Shown here piece after piece: positions 1 through 8,197 of a stretch of 64,000 bases of DNA. The DNA lies in the NCBI RefSeq assembly GCF_003937945.1, contig NZ_RSEC01000036.1, forward strand, positions 558,001 to 622,000, read 5' to 3'. The DNA is from Amycolatopsis eburnea. Lineage in GTDB: Bacteria; Actinomycetota; Actinomycetes; Mycobacteriales; Pseudonocardiaceae. Each line of letters opens with the position of its first letter. Position 1 is the first letter of the stretch. The translations under genes and the position numbers were made by a program. Below the pieces are notes generated by a model. It was given only the letters and a program-made list of their open reading frames with translations. It made no database searches and had not been told where the DNA came from.

Positions 1-833
1 TGGTCGATCATCGTGTTGAAGCCGAGCAACCGGCCGTCGCCGGCGCGGTAGGTGCGCGTGATGACGTCCGGGCGCCGGACGAGCGCGTCGAGGTAGGCCG
101 GCGCGATCGGGCTGCGGGTGTCGAGGTGCAGCCCGCCGACGCGGGAGCGCTGCCCACCGGCCCACGCGCGCTCGTCCTGGCGGGCGCGGTGGGCGTTGAG
201 CAGCCCGGCCAGCTCGTGCGGGTCGAGGTCGGTGCGCCCGGGCGCCGCCTCCGTGGCGACGTCCGGGTTCAGGTACTGGCGGACGTCCGGCGCGAGCCCC
301 GCCGCCCATTCGTCCACAGTGGAATAGCGGTTGACCAGCACGGCGGCCGGGTCGATCTCCCGGCTGATTCGGGCCCGGCCCGCCAGCGCGGGCACCAGCT
401 CCGGGTTCATCGCCCGGTAGACGACGCCGAGCAGCCCCGGGCCGACGTACTCGCGCAACGCCCGTTCGAACTGCCGGATCGCCGTGCGCCGGTCGGTGAA
501 GTCCCCGTCGAAGACGCACGCGGGATAGCCGCTGAGCAGCGGGAGGTAGACCTCGGCCCAGCGCGGCCGGAACCGGCCCCCGGAGACCGGTCCGAAGGTC
601 CCCGCGCCCCAGCCCCGGCACACCATCACCGCCAGCGCGCCGACGACCGCCGGGCCCTGCCGGACGACGGCGAGCACCGGCGGGTTCTTCGCCAGCCACG
701 CTTCCCGGCGCAGCAGTTCGTAGTCCCAGACGGGCGGCAGGCACCGGGCGCGGAACGCGGCCCAGCCCTCCGGCGGCGGATCGGTCCGGGGATCGTGGAC
801 GTCCACATGCGACACCGCGACGACGGTCTTCAC
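1..833 (-). CDS. GNAT/FemAB-like acyltransferase, partial (C-terminus beyond window)
   Basis: The reading frame opens with a GTG at 833 that overlaps the TGA of the upstream gene by 4 bp (GTGA), so translation is probably coupled. It runs off the left edge after about 277 codons. The N-terminus (HDPRTDP, GWAAF, PVWDYELL, EAW, NPP) matches the start of the next protein (HDPRADP, GWAEF, PVWDYGVM, EAW, NPQ), and the last visible part (LVRRPDVITRTY, LLGFNTMID) matches its VRRPDVHTLTY and LLAVQTMLD. The two are therefore paralogues from a tandem duplication. Only about 65 residues should be missing. The family transfers acyl or aminoacyl groups to cell-envelope or metabolite acceptors; the substrate here is unknown. 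Confidence 0.75.
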   Translation of the reverse strand, partial: MKTVVAVSHVDVHDPRTDPPPEGWAAFRARCLPPVWDYELLRREAWLAKNPPVLAVVRQGPAVVGALAVMVCRGWGAGTFGPVSGGRFRPRWAEVYLPLLSGYPACVFDGDFTDRRTAIRQFERALREYVGPGLLGVVYRAMNPELVPALAGRARISREIDPAAVLVNRYSTVDEWAAGLAPDVRQYLNPDVATEAAPGRTDLDPHELAGLLNAHRARQDERAWAGGQRSRVGGLHLDTRSPIAPAYLDALVRRPDVITRTYRAGDGRLLGFNTMID

Positions 834-1861
834 CGGCCCAGCACCGGCCTCGGCACGGCGGCCGTGTAGACCGGCCGGGGCCGGAACCCCAGCTCCTGCT
901 TCAGCTCGATCATGCCGCGACCCGCGGACAGCTCCCGGGCTCCGCGCTTCGCCGTGAAGCGCACCGCGCGCACGTACGAGTCGAAGTACAGCCACTTCTT
1001 GCCGCCGGCGGCCGGCGGCAGCGCCGCCCAGTGCTGCAGGACCGGGGTGTCCGGGTGGTCGAGCATGGTCTGCACGGCGAGCAGCTTCCCGCCGGTGTCG
1101 GCGTAGGTCAGGGTGTGCACGTCCGGCCGCCGGACGAACCGGTCGAGGAACCCCGCCGACGGCATCGTGCGGGTGTCGAGCGCCAGCCGCCCGTACCGCT
1201 CGCGGTGCGCCTGGATCAGCCCGGCCAGCTCGGCGCCGTCGAGGTCGGTGCGGCCCGGGCCGCCGCGGACCACCAGGGAGGCGTCTTCGGCGAGCCGGCG
1301 CCGCTGCCGCCGCAACCCCGCCCGCCGCGACTTCGCCAGCGACGCGATCCAGTCCTCTTCGGACTCGAACCGGTTGTCCAGCACCGCCACCGGGTCCACG
1401 CGCTTGACGAGCCGGCCGCGGCCCCCGAGGCCGGCGGCGAGGTCCTCGCCGAGCGCGCGGTGGACGACGCCGAGCAGGCCGGGACCGAGGCGGCGGCCCA
1501 GTTCCCGCTCGAACTCCCGCACCAGCGCGGCCTGGTCGGCCACGCCAGGGGCGAACGCGATCCCCGGGTAGCCGCTGAGCCACGGCTGGCAGACCTCGGC
1601 CCAGAACGGCCGCAGCAACCGCTTCCCCGGCCGCGGCGCGAACCGCGGGGACACGCGCGGACGGCAGACCAGCACGGACACCGCGGCCACGAGCCGATCC
1701 CCGTCGGCCGCGACGACCAGCAGCTGCGGGTTGCGGGCACCCCACGCTTCGAGGCCCATCACGCCGTAGTCCCACACCGGGTGCAGCCGCGCGGCCCGGC
1801 AGAACTCCGCCCACCCCGCGGGCGCCGGGTCGGCGCGGGGGTCGTGGACCGCGAACCTCAT
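830..1861 (-). CDS. GNAT/FemAB-like (Acetyltransf_6 type) acyltransferase
   Basis: 343-residue protein. The ATG at 1861 overlaps the stop of the upstream gene as ATGA. The C-terminal half has the appearance of the Acetyltransf_6/FemAB-like GNAT fold: LLAVQTML, WLYFDSYVRAVRFTAKRGA and the late SAGRGMIELKQELGFRP segment, where related enzymes have a GRG-x3-K-x2-L motif that contacts the acyl donor. A basic stretch (KSRRAGLRRQRRRL) lies near the middle. No membrane segment is seen, so it probably works in the cytoplasm. It is second of three overlapping leftward genes and faces an export and sugar-transfer operon, suggesting it acylates or aminoacylates the product of that pathway. The substrate is inference. 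Confidence 0.72.
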   Translation of the reverse strand: MRFAVHDPRADPAPAGWAEFCRAARLHPVWDYGVMGLEAWGARNPQLLVVAADGDRLVAAVSVLVCRPRVSPRFAPRPGKRLLRPFWAEVCQPWLSGYPGIAFAPGVADQAALVREFERELGRRLGPGLLGVVHRALGEDLAAGLGGRGRLVKRVDPVAVLDNRFESEEDWIASLAKSRRAGLRRQRRRLAEDASLVVRGGPGRTDLDGAELAGLIQAHRERYGRLALDTRTMPSAGFLDRFVRRPDVHTLTYADTGGKLLAVQTMLDHPDTPVLQHWAALPPAAGGKKWLYFDSYVRAVRFTAKRGARELSAGRGMIELKQELGFRPRPVYTAAVPRPVLGR

Positions 1862-2616
1862 GCCAGGACGACCGGGGTGCCGTGCCGCGGGCAGAACCCG
1901 ATTTCGCCGCGCACCCCGCCGGCCGGGACGACGTCCACGAACCGCGGGGACGCCTGGCGCAGCAGGGTGAACGCGAGCCCGGCGGTGGTCGGGCGCGCGT
2001 AGACGTGCGGCCAGTCGAGGTGCCACCGCCCGCAGTCGCCCAGCGCGCCGAGGTACCCGAGCACCGGGTCGTGCAGCACGCCGTACGGGCCGGCGTCCAG
2101 CGAATCGAGTTCGCGGTGCGGCACGGCCTCGACGCGGTGGTCCTCGGTGAACGCCGCGAGCGCCTTGTCGTCGCCGACGGCGAGCACCCGCTGCCCGCGG
2201 TCCAGCACGGCCGCGAGCTCGCGCAGCACCGCCGCGCTCGGCGCGTCCGGGTCGGCGACGCAGCCCCGGACCCCCTTCGGCAGGTCGGTGGGCGGACGCA
2301 GGTCATCGGGGCCGAGCAGGACGACCAGGCTGCCGGGGCCGGGCCGCCGCGCCGTCCGCAGGACCCGCCCGAGCCCGCGCGCCGGCTCCGGCCGCCGGGC
2401 GCCGCCCGCGAGCGGCACGAGGTCGACCAGCTTGTGCACGGCTTCCGCCAGCGGTGCAGCACCACCGTTAGTCCCGGTGCGCCCGGGCACCACGACCGGG
2501 TCCTCCCGGCCGTCGAGCGCCCAGCGCTCGCGGTAGAACGGCACCGTCGCGAACGCCGAGCGCACCGCCCGGACGTACGCGGCACGCCACACGACCCCCG
2601 CCCCCAGATTCCACAT
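1858..2616 (-). CDS. CapK/PaaK-like (coenzyme F390 synthetase-related) protein, short
   Basis: 252-residue protein, first gene of the leftward operon. The N-terminus (YVRAVRSAFATVPFYRERW) resembles the opening helix of PaaK/CapK-type adenylate-forming proteins, which typically read VP-F/Y-YR. The C-terminus (GVLHDPVLGYLGAL, CGRWHLDW, VRGEIGFCP) also has the feel of that family. However, the protein is about 150 residues shorter than a full PaaK, and I see no clear AMP-binding P-loop (SSG-T-G type). It may therefore be a reduced, non-adenylating relative. CapK-like proteins occur in capsule and exopolysaccharide loci. The family assignment is tentative; the operon context is firm. Confidence 0.5.
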   Translation of the reverse strand: MWNLGAGVVWRAAYVRAVRSAFATVPFYRERWALDGREDPVVVPGRTGTNGGAAPLAEAVHKLVDLVPLAGGARRPEPARGLGRVLRTARRPGPGSLVVLLGPDDLRPPTDLPKGVRGCVADPDAPSAAVLRELAAVLDRGQRVLAVGDDKALAAFTEDHRVEAVPHRELDSLDAGPYGVLHDPVLGYLGALGDCGRWHLDWPHVYARPTTAGLAFTLLRQASPRFVDVVPAGGVRGEIGFCPRHGTPVVLA

Positions 2617-2888
2617 GGCCGGGGAGTCTGCGCCACGACCGGCCCGCGGGGAAGGACTTCGCCGTCAGGTCACCCCGAATGCCGGATGGGTTACTACTTT
2701 GGTCTGGGGCTGAACGGTGGAATTCGTAGAACTACCGTCGCCGTTCGCCGATCCATCTGCTTATAACTCCGGCCACACCGCAATCGGCAAGCGCTCTTAC
2801 CGGATCCGGCTGGGGGATTCATGATCACAATTCACACTGTGGGTGACCGTGCGGACACGAATTCGGTACACCCACCTGAGCAGGGCAG
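2617..2888. promoter_or_regulatory. Divergent promoter region of the glycan-type cluster
   Basis: The 272-bp gap between the start codons of two divergent operons is clearly less GC-rich than its surroundings (for example 2690-2710 and 2756-2770), as expected for a two-way promoter region. I could not fix -35/-10 boxes with confidence and see no strong operator dyad. The rightward start at 2889 has only a weak purine-rich ribosome site (gagcagggcag). Confidence 0.45.
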
Positions 2889-3899
2889 ATGACCACCCCT
2901 TTCCCGGGGCCGGCCCACAGTGGACTCACCGTAGTCATTCCGTGCTTCAACGAAGTCGAGAACGTCGAACCGTCCTATCGGGAAATAACCAACGAACTAG
3001 GCCACTATTCACTGGAACTGTTCTACGTCGATGACGGGAGCGTCGACGGAACCCTGGACAAGATCCGCGCGCTCGCGGCCGCCGACCCGCGCGTGCGGTA
3101 CTTGTCCTTTTCCCGGAACTTCGGTTTCGAGGCCGCTTTCTCGGCCGGCTACCGCTACGCGTCGCAGCCGTGGATCCTGCACGTCGACGCCGACCAGCAG
3201 TTCCCCGCCGCCGAGGCGGAGAAGCTCGTCGCGGCGGCCGAGCAGGGCAACGACGCGGTCTTCGGCGTCCGCACGAACCGGCAGGACCCGCGGTTGCGGC
3301 GGTGGGGCACCGCCGCGTTCCACTTCCTCGGCCGGCGCGTGCTGCGCATCGAGATCCCACCGGGCGCCACGGCGTTCCGGCTGGTCCGCGCGGAACTGGC
3401 CCGCAAGATCGTCGACCTGCGCCTGGGCACGCCGTACTTCCTGGCCACCGTGCCCCGGCTGACCAGCCGGTACACCTGCGTCCAGGTCGCGCACCGGGCC
3501 CGCGAGCGCGGCGAGTCCAAAGTTGGCTTCGGGTTCCTGGCTTCGCACGCCATCGAGCTCTTCGTCGGGTTCACCCGGCGGCTCACGACCGCGGCGTCCG
3601 CGACGGCGCTGCTGGCCGCGGGGATCGCGGTGCTCGCCGGCGGCGCGGCGGCGTTCGGCCTGCTCGGCGCGGGGGTCACGGCCACGCTGCTGTTCGCGCT
3701 GCTCGCGGTGCTGCTGCTGGTGGCGTCGCTGACCGTGCGCTACCTCGTCGTGGTCGGCGCGGGCCAGGCGCGGCCGCGGCAGTTCTACGTCCGGGAGGCG
3801 AACGTCGTCGTCGACGCCGAGGACCGGCTCTTCACCCCGGCGGACCCGGCGGGTCCCCGGCTCATCGATGTGCAACTGGGGAAAGGCGTTTCGGCGTGA
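2889..3899 (+). CDS. GT2 polyprenyl-phosphate sugar transferase (DPM1/GtrB-like)
   Basis: 336 residues. The N-terminal GT-A domain begins LTVVIPCFNEVENV, with the nucleotide-sugar motif YVDDGS near residues 46-51 and HVDADQQFP near 98-106 supplying the metal-binding acidic residues. Residues about 225-300 contain two hydrophobic helices (TALLAAGIAVLAGGAAAFGL and TATLLFALLAVLLLVASL), as in GtrB/ArnC-type enzymes that load a sugar onto undecaprenyl phosphate at the inner membrane face. Its stop overlaps the GTG of the ATP-grasp gene by 4 bp. It heads an operon with a flippase and carbamoyltransferase, so it probably makes or extends a lipid-linked sugar. The sugar is unknown. Confidence 0.82.
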   Translation: MTTPFPGPAHSGLTVVIPCFNEVENVEPSYREITNELGHYSLELFYVDDGSVDGTLDKIRALAAADPRVRYLSFSRNFGFEAAFSAGYRYASQPWILHVDADQQFPAAEAEKLVAAAEQGNDAVFGVRTNRQDPRLRRWGTAAFHFLGRRVLRIEIPPGATAFRLVRAELARKIVDLRLGTPYFLATVPRLTSRYTCVQVAHRARERGESKVGFGFLASHAIELFVGFTRRLTTAASATALLAAGIAVLAGGAAAFGLLGAGVTATLLFALLAVLLLVASLTVRYLVVVGAGQARPRQFYVREANVVVDAEDRLFTPADPAGPRLIDVQLGKGVSA

Positions 3900-5137
3900 C
3901 GAGTTCGAAGAAGGACCCCGCGAGAACCCTGGTGATCCTGGGGGGCGCGGACGGTTCGGTCAGCACCTACGAGCGGGCGCGGGAACTGGGGTTCCGCACG
4001 ATCTGCGTCGACGTCCGGCCCGCCGCGCCGGCGGTGGCGTACGCGGACGAGTTCCTGCAGGTCAGCGTCCGGGCGCCGGAGCAGATCGCGGCCGGGCTGG
4101 CGGGCCGCCGCGACCTCGCGGGCGTGCTGTGCCCGGCCAGCGACGTCGGGCTGCCCGCGCTGGCGTGGCTGACCCGCCACTGGGGGATGCCCGATCCGCT
4201 GCCCGAGTACGCGGTCCGGGCGTCGACGGACAAGTCCGTGTTCCGCGCGCTGTGCGACCACCTCGGCCTGCCGAGCTACCGCAGCGTCGACGGCCGCCCG
4301 GGTCCGGAGCTCGCCCACGCCGCCCAGCAGCTGCGGTTCCCCGCGCTGGTCAAGCCGGTCGACTCCTCCGGCAGCCGCGGGGTCGTCTCGTGCGCCGGCC
4401 CCGGCCTGCTGCCCAAGGCGTTCACCGAGTCGCTCGCGTTCTCGCCGTCCGGCCGGCTGGTCGTGGAGGAGCACCTCGACGGCTCGCACTACACCATCGA
4501 GGCGCTGGTCGTCGACGGCCGGATCGTCTTCCACGCCGTCACCGAACGGGTGCTCACGCCGCCGCCGTTCTTCGTGACGTCGTCGCACCTGCTGCCCGCC
4601 GAGCTGCCCGCCGACGTCGAGCTGGGCCTGATCGAAGCCCTCGACCGGATCTGCACCGAGCTCGGCTACCGCACCGGCCCGCTGACGCTCGACGCCGTGC
4701 TCGGCCGGGACGGGCGGCTCTACCTCATCGAGATGGGCTCCCGGATGGGCGGCAACGGGCTGGCGGAAGCGATCGCGCACTGCCACGGCGCCGACCTGAT
4801 CGGCGCGGGGATCGCCGCGGCCACCGGCGGCGAGGTCACGCTCGACCTGCACGAGCCGAAGCCGACGCTGGTGCACATCCTGGCGTCCGACCGCGGTGGT
4901 CACCTGTCCCGAGTGGACGGTGCCGACGACGTGCGCGCGATGCCCGGCCTGGTCGGGCTGCACCTGTTCGCCGACGCGGGTTCGTTCGTCCGGCCGTACG
5001 AGCAGGCGGGGCACAAGCTCGGGTACGTCGTGCTCACCGCCGGCTCGGTGCCGGAGCTGCTCACGGCGGAGAACGCCGTCCGCGGCACGCTGAAGTTCCT
5101 GCTCCACGACCAGGACATGGCGGTACCCCTGCCGTGA
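3896..5137 (+). CDS. ATP-grasp ligase (carbamoyl-phosphate-synthase-like fold)
   Basis: 413 residues from a GTG at 3896 that overlaps the preceding stop as GTGA. A pre-ATP-grasp Rossmann start (LVILGGADGSVSTYERA) is followed by the ATP-grasp core. VKPVDSSGSRGVVS has the ATP-binding lysine and glycine loop, VVEEHLDGSHYTIEAL contains the VEE adenine contact, and LYLIEMGSRMGGNGL holds the Mg-binding E-x-GSR-x-GGN motif. This is the fold of ligases that activate a carboxylate as an acyl phosphate and join it to an amine or thiol. No biotin or carbamoyl-phosphate partner domains are present. In this operon it probably couples an amino or carboxylic acid to a sugar or precursor. Substrate unknown. 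Confidence 0.82.
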   Translation: MTSSKKDPARTLVILGGADGSVSTYERARELGFRTICVDVRPAAPAVAYADEFLQVSVRAPEQIAAGLAGRRDLAGVLCPASDVGLPALAWLTRHWGMPDPLPEYAVRASTDKSVFRALCDHLGLPSYRSVDGRPGPELAHAAQQLRFPALVKPVDSSGSRGVVSCAGPGLLPKAFTESLAFSPSGRLVVEEHLDGSHYTIEALVVDGRIVFHAVTERVLTPPPFFVTSSHLLPAELPADVELGLIEALDRICTELGYRTGPLTLDAVLGRDGRLYLIEMGSRMGGNGLAEAIAHCHGADLIGAGIAAATGGEVTLDLHEPKPTLVHILASDRGGHLSRVDGADDVRAMPGLVGLHLFADAGSFVRPYEQAGHKLGYVVLTAGSVPELLTAENAVRGTLKFLLHDQDMAVPLP

Positions 5138-6381
5138 CCGCGCCCGCCACCGCCTCGCCGGCCGCGGCCCCGCCGCGCCCGGCGGTGGTGCTGCGGCTGC
5201 TCGCCGGCCGCGGGGTCTTCCGGCTGGCGGTCCAGCTGATGGGGCTGGTCCTGATCACGGCGTGGGGCGCCCGCGACTACGGGCGCTTCGCGAACGCGCT
5301 CGGCCTGATGACCTGGCTCAACTTCGTGCCGGCCGCGGCGGAGAAGTCGGCGTTGAAGAGCCTGCCGCGGCTGCACCGGACCCGGGACGCCGTCGCGGCG
5401 CTCGCGGTCCGGCTGGCCGCGGTGCCCGTGCTGGCGGTGCTGGTGGCGACGGCCGTCGCGCTGGTGCTGGCGCCGCGCTCGGACGCGGCGCTGTACCTGA
5501 CGGCGGCGGCCTGGTCGATCTCCGGCGGGCTGCTGATGACGGTGTCCGGCCTGCACCGGTTGCGCGAGAGGTCCACTTTGGACGCGCTGGCGTTCGCCGC
5601 GGGCTCGGTCGTCGTCGGCGTCGTGACGTGCGTGACGTGGGCGGTGCGGTGGCCGCCCGAGACGCACTTGGCGTTGCTGCTGGGCGGGATCCTCGTCATC
5701 CTCGGCACCTCGGTCGCCTTGCTGCCGCGGCCGTGGCTGCGGGGCGGCGGTGTCCCGGGGCACCGGCTGCTGCCCGCGTTCGGGCGCAGCACCGTCCTGC
5801 TCGGCCTGACCGAACTGCTCGACGTCATCTCGACGTCGGTCGTGTTCGCGGTGCTCGCGCTGTCCGGCCGGACCACCGACAGCGGCCCGTTCTACCTGGC
5901 GTTGCTGGTGTCGAGCGCGTTCTGCTCGCTGCTGTACTACCAGCTCAAGCTGCACCAGCCGGCGGCGTCACGGCGGATGCGCGGCACGGGCGCGGCGGCC
6001 GGGCGGGCGCGGGCGGTTTCGCTGCTGCGGCTGGTCGAACGCGCCGGGATCGCCGTGGTCGTCCTGCTCGGCGCGGGTCTCGCCATCCCCGCGACCCGCG
6101 CCCTGCTCACCGCCGAAGACGCGTACGTCGTCCTCGGGGTGCTCGTGCTCGCCGAGACCGCGTTGTACGCGATCGGCCTGTACGCGGGCTTCCTCATCGA
6201 AAACACCAACAGCAAGGTGCTGACGCTGACGTCCGGTACCGCCGTCGTCTCGCTCGTCGCCACCGCCGTCGCCGCGGCGCTGCTCGTCCCCGTCCTCGGG
6301 CCGGTCGGCGGGTTCGCCGCGCTCGTCCTCGCGCTCGCGGTGAAGGCGGCCGTCCTGCGGCGCCTGGTCCGCCGATTCTGA
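5134..6381 (+). CDS. Polysaccharide flippase-like membrane protein (Wzx/MOP type)
   Basis: 415 residues. The GTG start at 5134 overlaps the previous stop by 4 bp. It is almost entirely hydrophobic, with about 10-12 predicted membrane helices, for example VFRLAVQLMGLVLITAWGA, LAAVPVLAVLVATAVALVLA and VSLVATAVAAALLVPVLGPV. The opening pattern (RGVFRLAVQLMGLVL, ARDYGRFANALGLM) resembles Wzx/MATE polysaccharide exporters, where F-a-n-a-x-g-x-m follows the first helix. It is a little shorter than many family members. Its position between a lipid-sugar transferase and a carbamoyltransferase suggests it moves the lipid-linked product across the membrane. Confidence 0.75.
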   Translation: MTAPATASPAAAPPRPAVVLRLLAGRGVFRLAVQLMGLVLITAWGARDYGRFANALGLMTWLNFVPAAAEKSALKSLPRLHRTRDAVAALAVRLAAVPVLAVLVATAVALVLAPRSDAALYLTAAAWSISGGLLMTVSGLHRLRERSTLDALAFAAGSVVVGVVTCVTWAVRWPPETHLALLLGGILVILGTSVALLPRPWLRGGGVPGHRLLPAFGRSTVLLGLTELLDVISTSVVFAVLALSGRTTDSGPFYLALLVSSAFCSLLYYQLKLHQPAASRRMRGTGAAAGRARAVSLLRLVERAGIAVVVLLGAGLAIPATRALLTAEDAYVVLGVLVLAETALYAIGLYAGFLIENTNSKVLTLTSGTAVVSLVATAVAAALLVPVLGPVGGFAALVLALAVKAAVLRRLVRRF

Positions 6382-6397
6382 ACCACTGGGAGAGATC

Positions 6398-8197
6398 ATG
6401 TACGTACTGGGCATCAGCCGGGTGCACGACTCGGCGGCGGCACTCGTGCGCGACGGCGAGATCATCGCGTTCGCCGAAGAGGAGCGCTTCACGCGCGTGA
6501 AGCACGACGGCGGCTTCCCCGCCGAGGCCATCAAGTTCTGCCTCGAGCGCGCCGGGATCACCCTCGCCGACGTCGACCACGTCGCCTACTACTGGCAGCG
6601 CTGGAAGGAAGGCATCCACGCGGCCAAGGTGTTCGCACGGTACTTCCCCGGCACGCTCGACGTCTTCCGCAACGCCAACGGCGACGAAGGCGGCAAGTCC
6701 GCGGGCATGGTCGACACGTTCCGGACCGGCGGCGGCTCCGGCCACGACGACTACCACGTCGGCGGCGCGGTCCTGGCCCACATCAAGCGGTCCTACACGC
6801 TGGCCAACGACGTCAAGGAAGCCGTCGGCTGGACCGGGCCGACGAAGTTCAAGACCCACCTCGTCGACCACCACCGCGCGCACGCGGCCAGCGGCTACTT
6901 CATCTCGCCGTGGGACGAGTCGGCCGTGCTCACCTTCGACGGCATCGGCAGCGACGGCACGGCGACCTACCTCGCGCACGGCCGCGGGAACAAGATCGTC
7001 GACCTGCGGCGGATCAAGTTCCCGCACTCGCTCGGCGCGATGTACGCGGGCGTCACCGGCTACCTCGGTTTCTTCCCGACCCGCGACGAAGGCAAGATCA
7101 TGGGCCTCGCGCCGCTGGGCGAGGACACCTACGTCGACGCGTTCAAGCAGCTCATCCACCTCGACGACGACGGCGGCTTCGAGCTGGACCTGTCGTGGTT
7201 CGGCCACCACCGCACGGGCAAGCACGTGATGTCCCGCAAGTTCACCGACACGTTCGGCCCGGCGCGGCCGAAAACCCGCGTCACAGCCGCGAACCCGGTT
7301 CCCCAGCACTACTGCGACATCGCGTACGCGCTGCAGGTGACGCTGGAGGAAGCGGGCCTGCACCTGGCGCGCTGGCTGCAGCGGGAGACGGGTTCGAAGC
7401 GGCTGTGCGTGGCCGGCGGGGTCGCGTTGAACAGCGTCATGAACGGGCGGATCCTGCTGGAGACGCCGTTCGAGGACTTCTTCGCCCAGCCCGCGGCGGC
7501 CGACGACGGCTGCGCGCTCGGCGCCGCCCTCGACGTGTCGGTGGCGAAGTACGGCAAGCCGCGCCCGCGTGACGGCTACACCTACACCGGCCCGGACTAC
7601 ACCGAGGCCGAGATGGAGCTGGCGCTGCAGGACGCGGGCGTCAAGTACGAGCGGGTCGACGACATCGCGGCGCACACGGCGGCGAAGGTGGCCGACGGCA
7701 AGATCGTCGGCTGGGTGCAGGGCCGGATGGAGTGCGGGCCGCGGGCGCTGGGCAACCGCTCGCTCGTCGCCGACCCGCGCGACCCGGAGTCGAAGACGCG
7801 GATGAACGAGAAGGTGAAGCACCGCGAGGCGTTCCGGCCGTTCGCGCCGTCGTGCCTGGAAGAGCGGGCGGGCGAGTACTTCGTCAGCGATTACCCGTCG
7901 CCGGTGATGCTGCTGGTGTTCGACGTCCTGCCGGACAAGCGGGCCGAGGTCCCGGCGATCACGCACGTCGACGGCACCGCGCGGGTGCAGACTGTGAGCC
8001 GTACCGACAACCCGCTGTACTACCGGATGATCAGCGAGTTCGAGAAGCTGACGGGAGTGCCGATGGTCGTCAACACCTCGTTCAACGACAACAACGAGCC
8101 GATCGTGGCCAGCCCGGCGGACGCGATCGCGTGCTACCTCAAGACCGACGTCGACGCGCTGGCCCTCGGACCGTTCTGGGTGGAGAAGGAACTGTGA
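6398..8197 (+). CDS. O-carbamoyltransferase, NodU/CmcH/TobZ family
   Basis: 599 residues, full length for the family. The N-terminal Kae1-like domain shows GISRVHDSAAALV, EEERFTRVKHDG, LVDHHRAHAASGYF, LTFDGIGSDGT and LGFFPTRDEGKIMGLAP, which carry the metal- and carbamoyl-adenylate-binding residues. The C-terminal YrdC-like part has VQGRMECGPRALGNRSLV, RMNEKVKHREAFRPFAPS and VVNTSFNDNNEPIVASP. Family members make carbamoyl-AMP from carbamoyl phosphate and ATP and transfer the carbamoyl group to a hydroxyl of a sugar or antibiotic (nodulation factor, cephamycin, tobramycin, novobiocin). A GAGAG ribosome site precedes the ATG, 16 bp after the flippase. This gene gives the strongest chemical clue to the cluster: its product carries a carbamoyl ester. 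Confidence 0.93.
   Translation: MYVLGISRVHDSAAALVRDGEIIAFAEEERFTRVKHDGGFPAEAIKFCLERAGITLADVDHVAYYWQRWKEGIHAAKVFARYFPGTLDVFRNANGDEGGKSAGMVDTFRTGGGSGHDDYHVGGAVLAHIKRSYTLANDVKEAVGWTGPTKFKTHLVDHHRAHAASGYFISPWDESAVLTFDGIGSDGTATYLAHGRGNKIVDLRRIKFPHSLGAMYAGVTGYLGFFPTRDEGKIMGLAPLGEDTYVDAFKQLIHLDDDGGFELDLSWFGHHRTGKHVMSRKFTDTFGPARPKTRVTAANPVPQHYCDIAYALQVTLEEAGLHLARWLQRETGSKRLCVAGGVALNSVMNGRILLETPFEDFFAQPAAADDGCALGAALDVSVAKYGKPRPRDGYTYTGPDYTEAEMELALQDAGVKYERVDDIAAHTAAKVADGKIVGWVQGRMECGPRALGNRSLVADPRDPESKTRMNEKVKHREAFRPFAPSCLEERAGEYFVSDYPSPVMLLVFDVLPDKRAEVPAITHVDGTARVQTVSRTDNPLYYRMISEFEKLTGVPMVVNTSFNDNNEPIVASPADAIACYLKTDVDALALGPFWVEKEL

Noticed and set aside
126..2766. Long open frames on the plus strand opposite the acyltransferase and CapK-like genes
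   Set aside because: They are third-position GC shadows; the encoded proteins are Arg/Pro/Gly-rich with no family motif, while the minus strand has recognisable domains and start-stop overlaps.
3170..3895. N-terminal extension of the ATP-grasp frame through the GT2 gene
   Set aside because: It is antiphase reading of the GT2 gene; the GTG at 3896 has the operon-typical 4-bp overlap and gives the normal family start.
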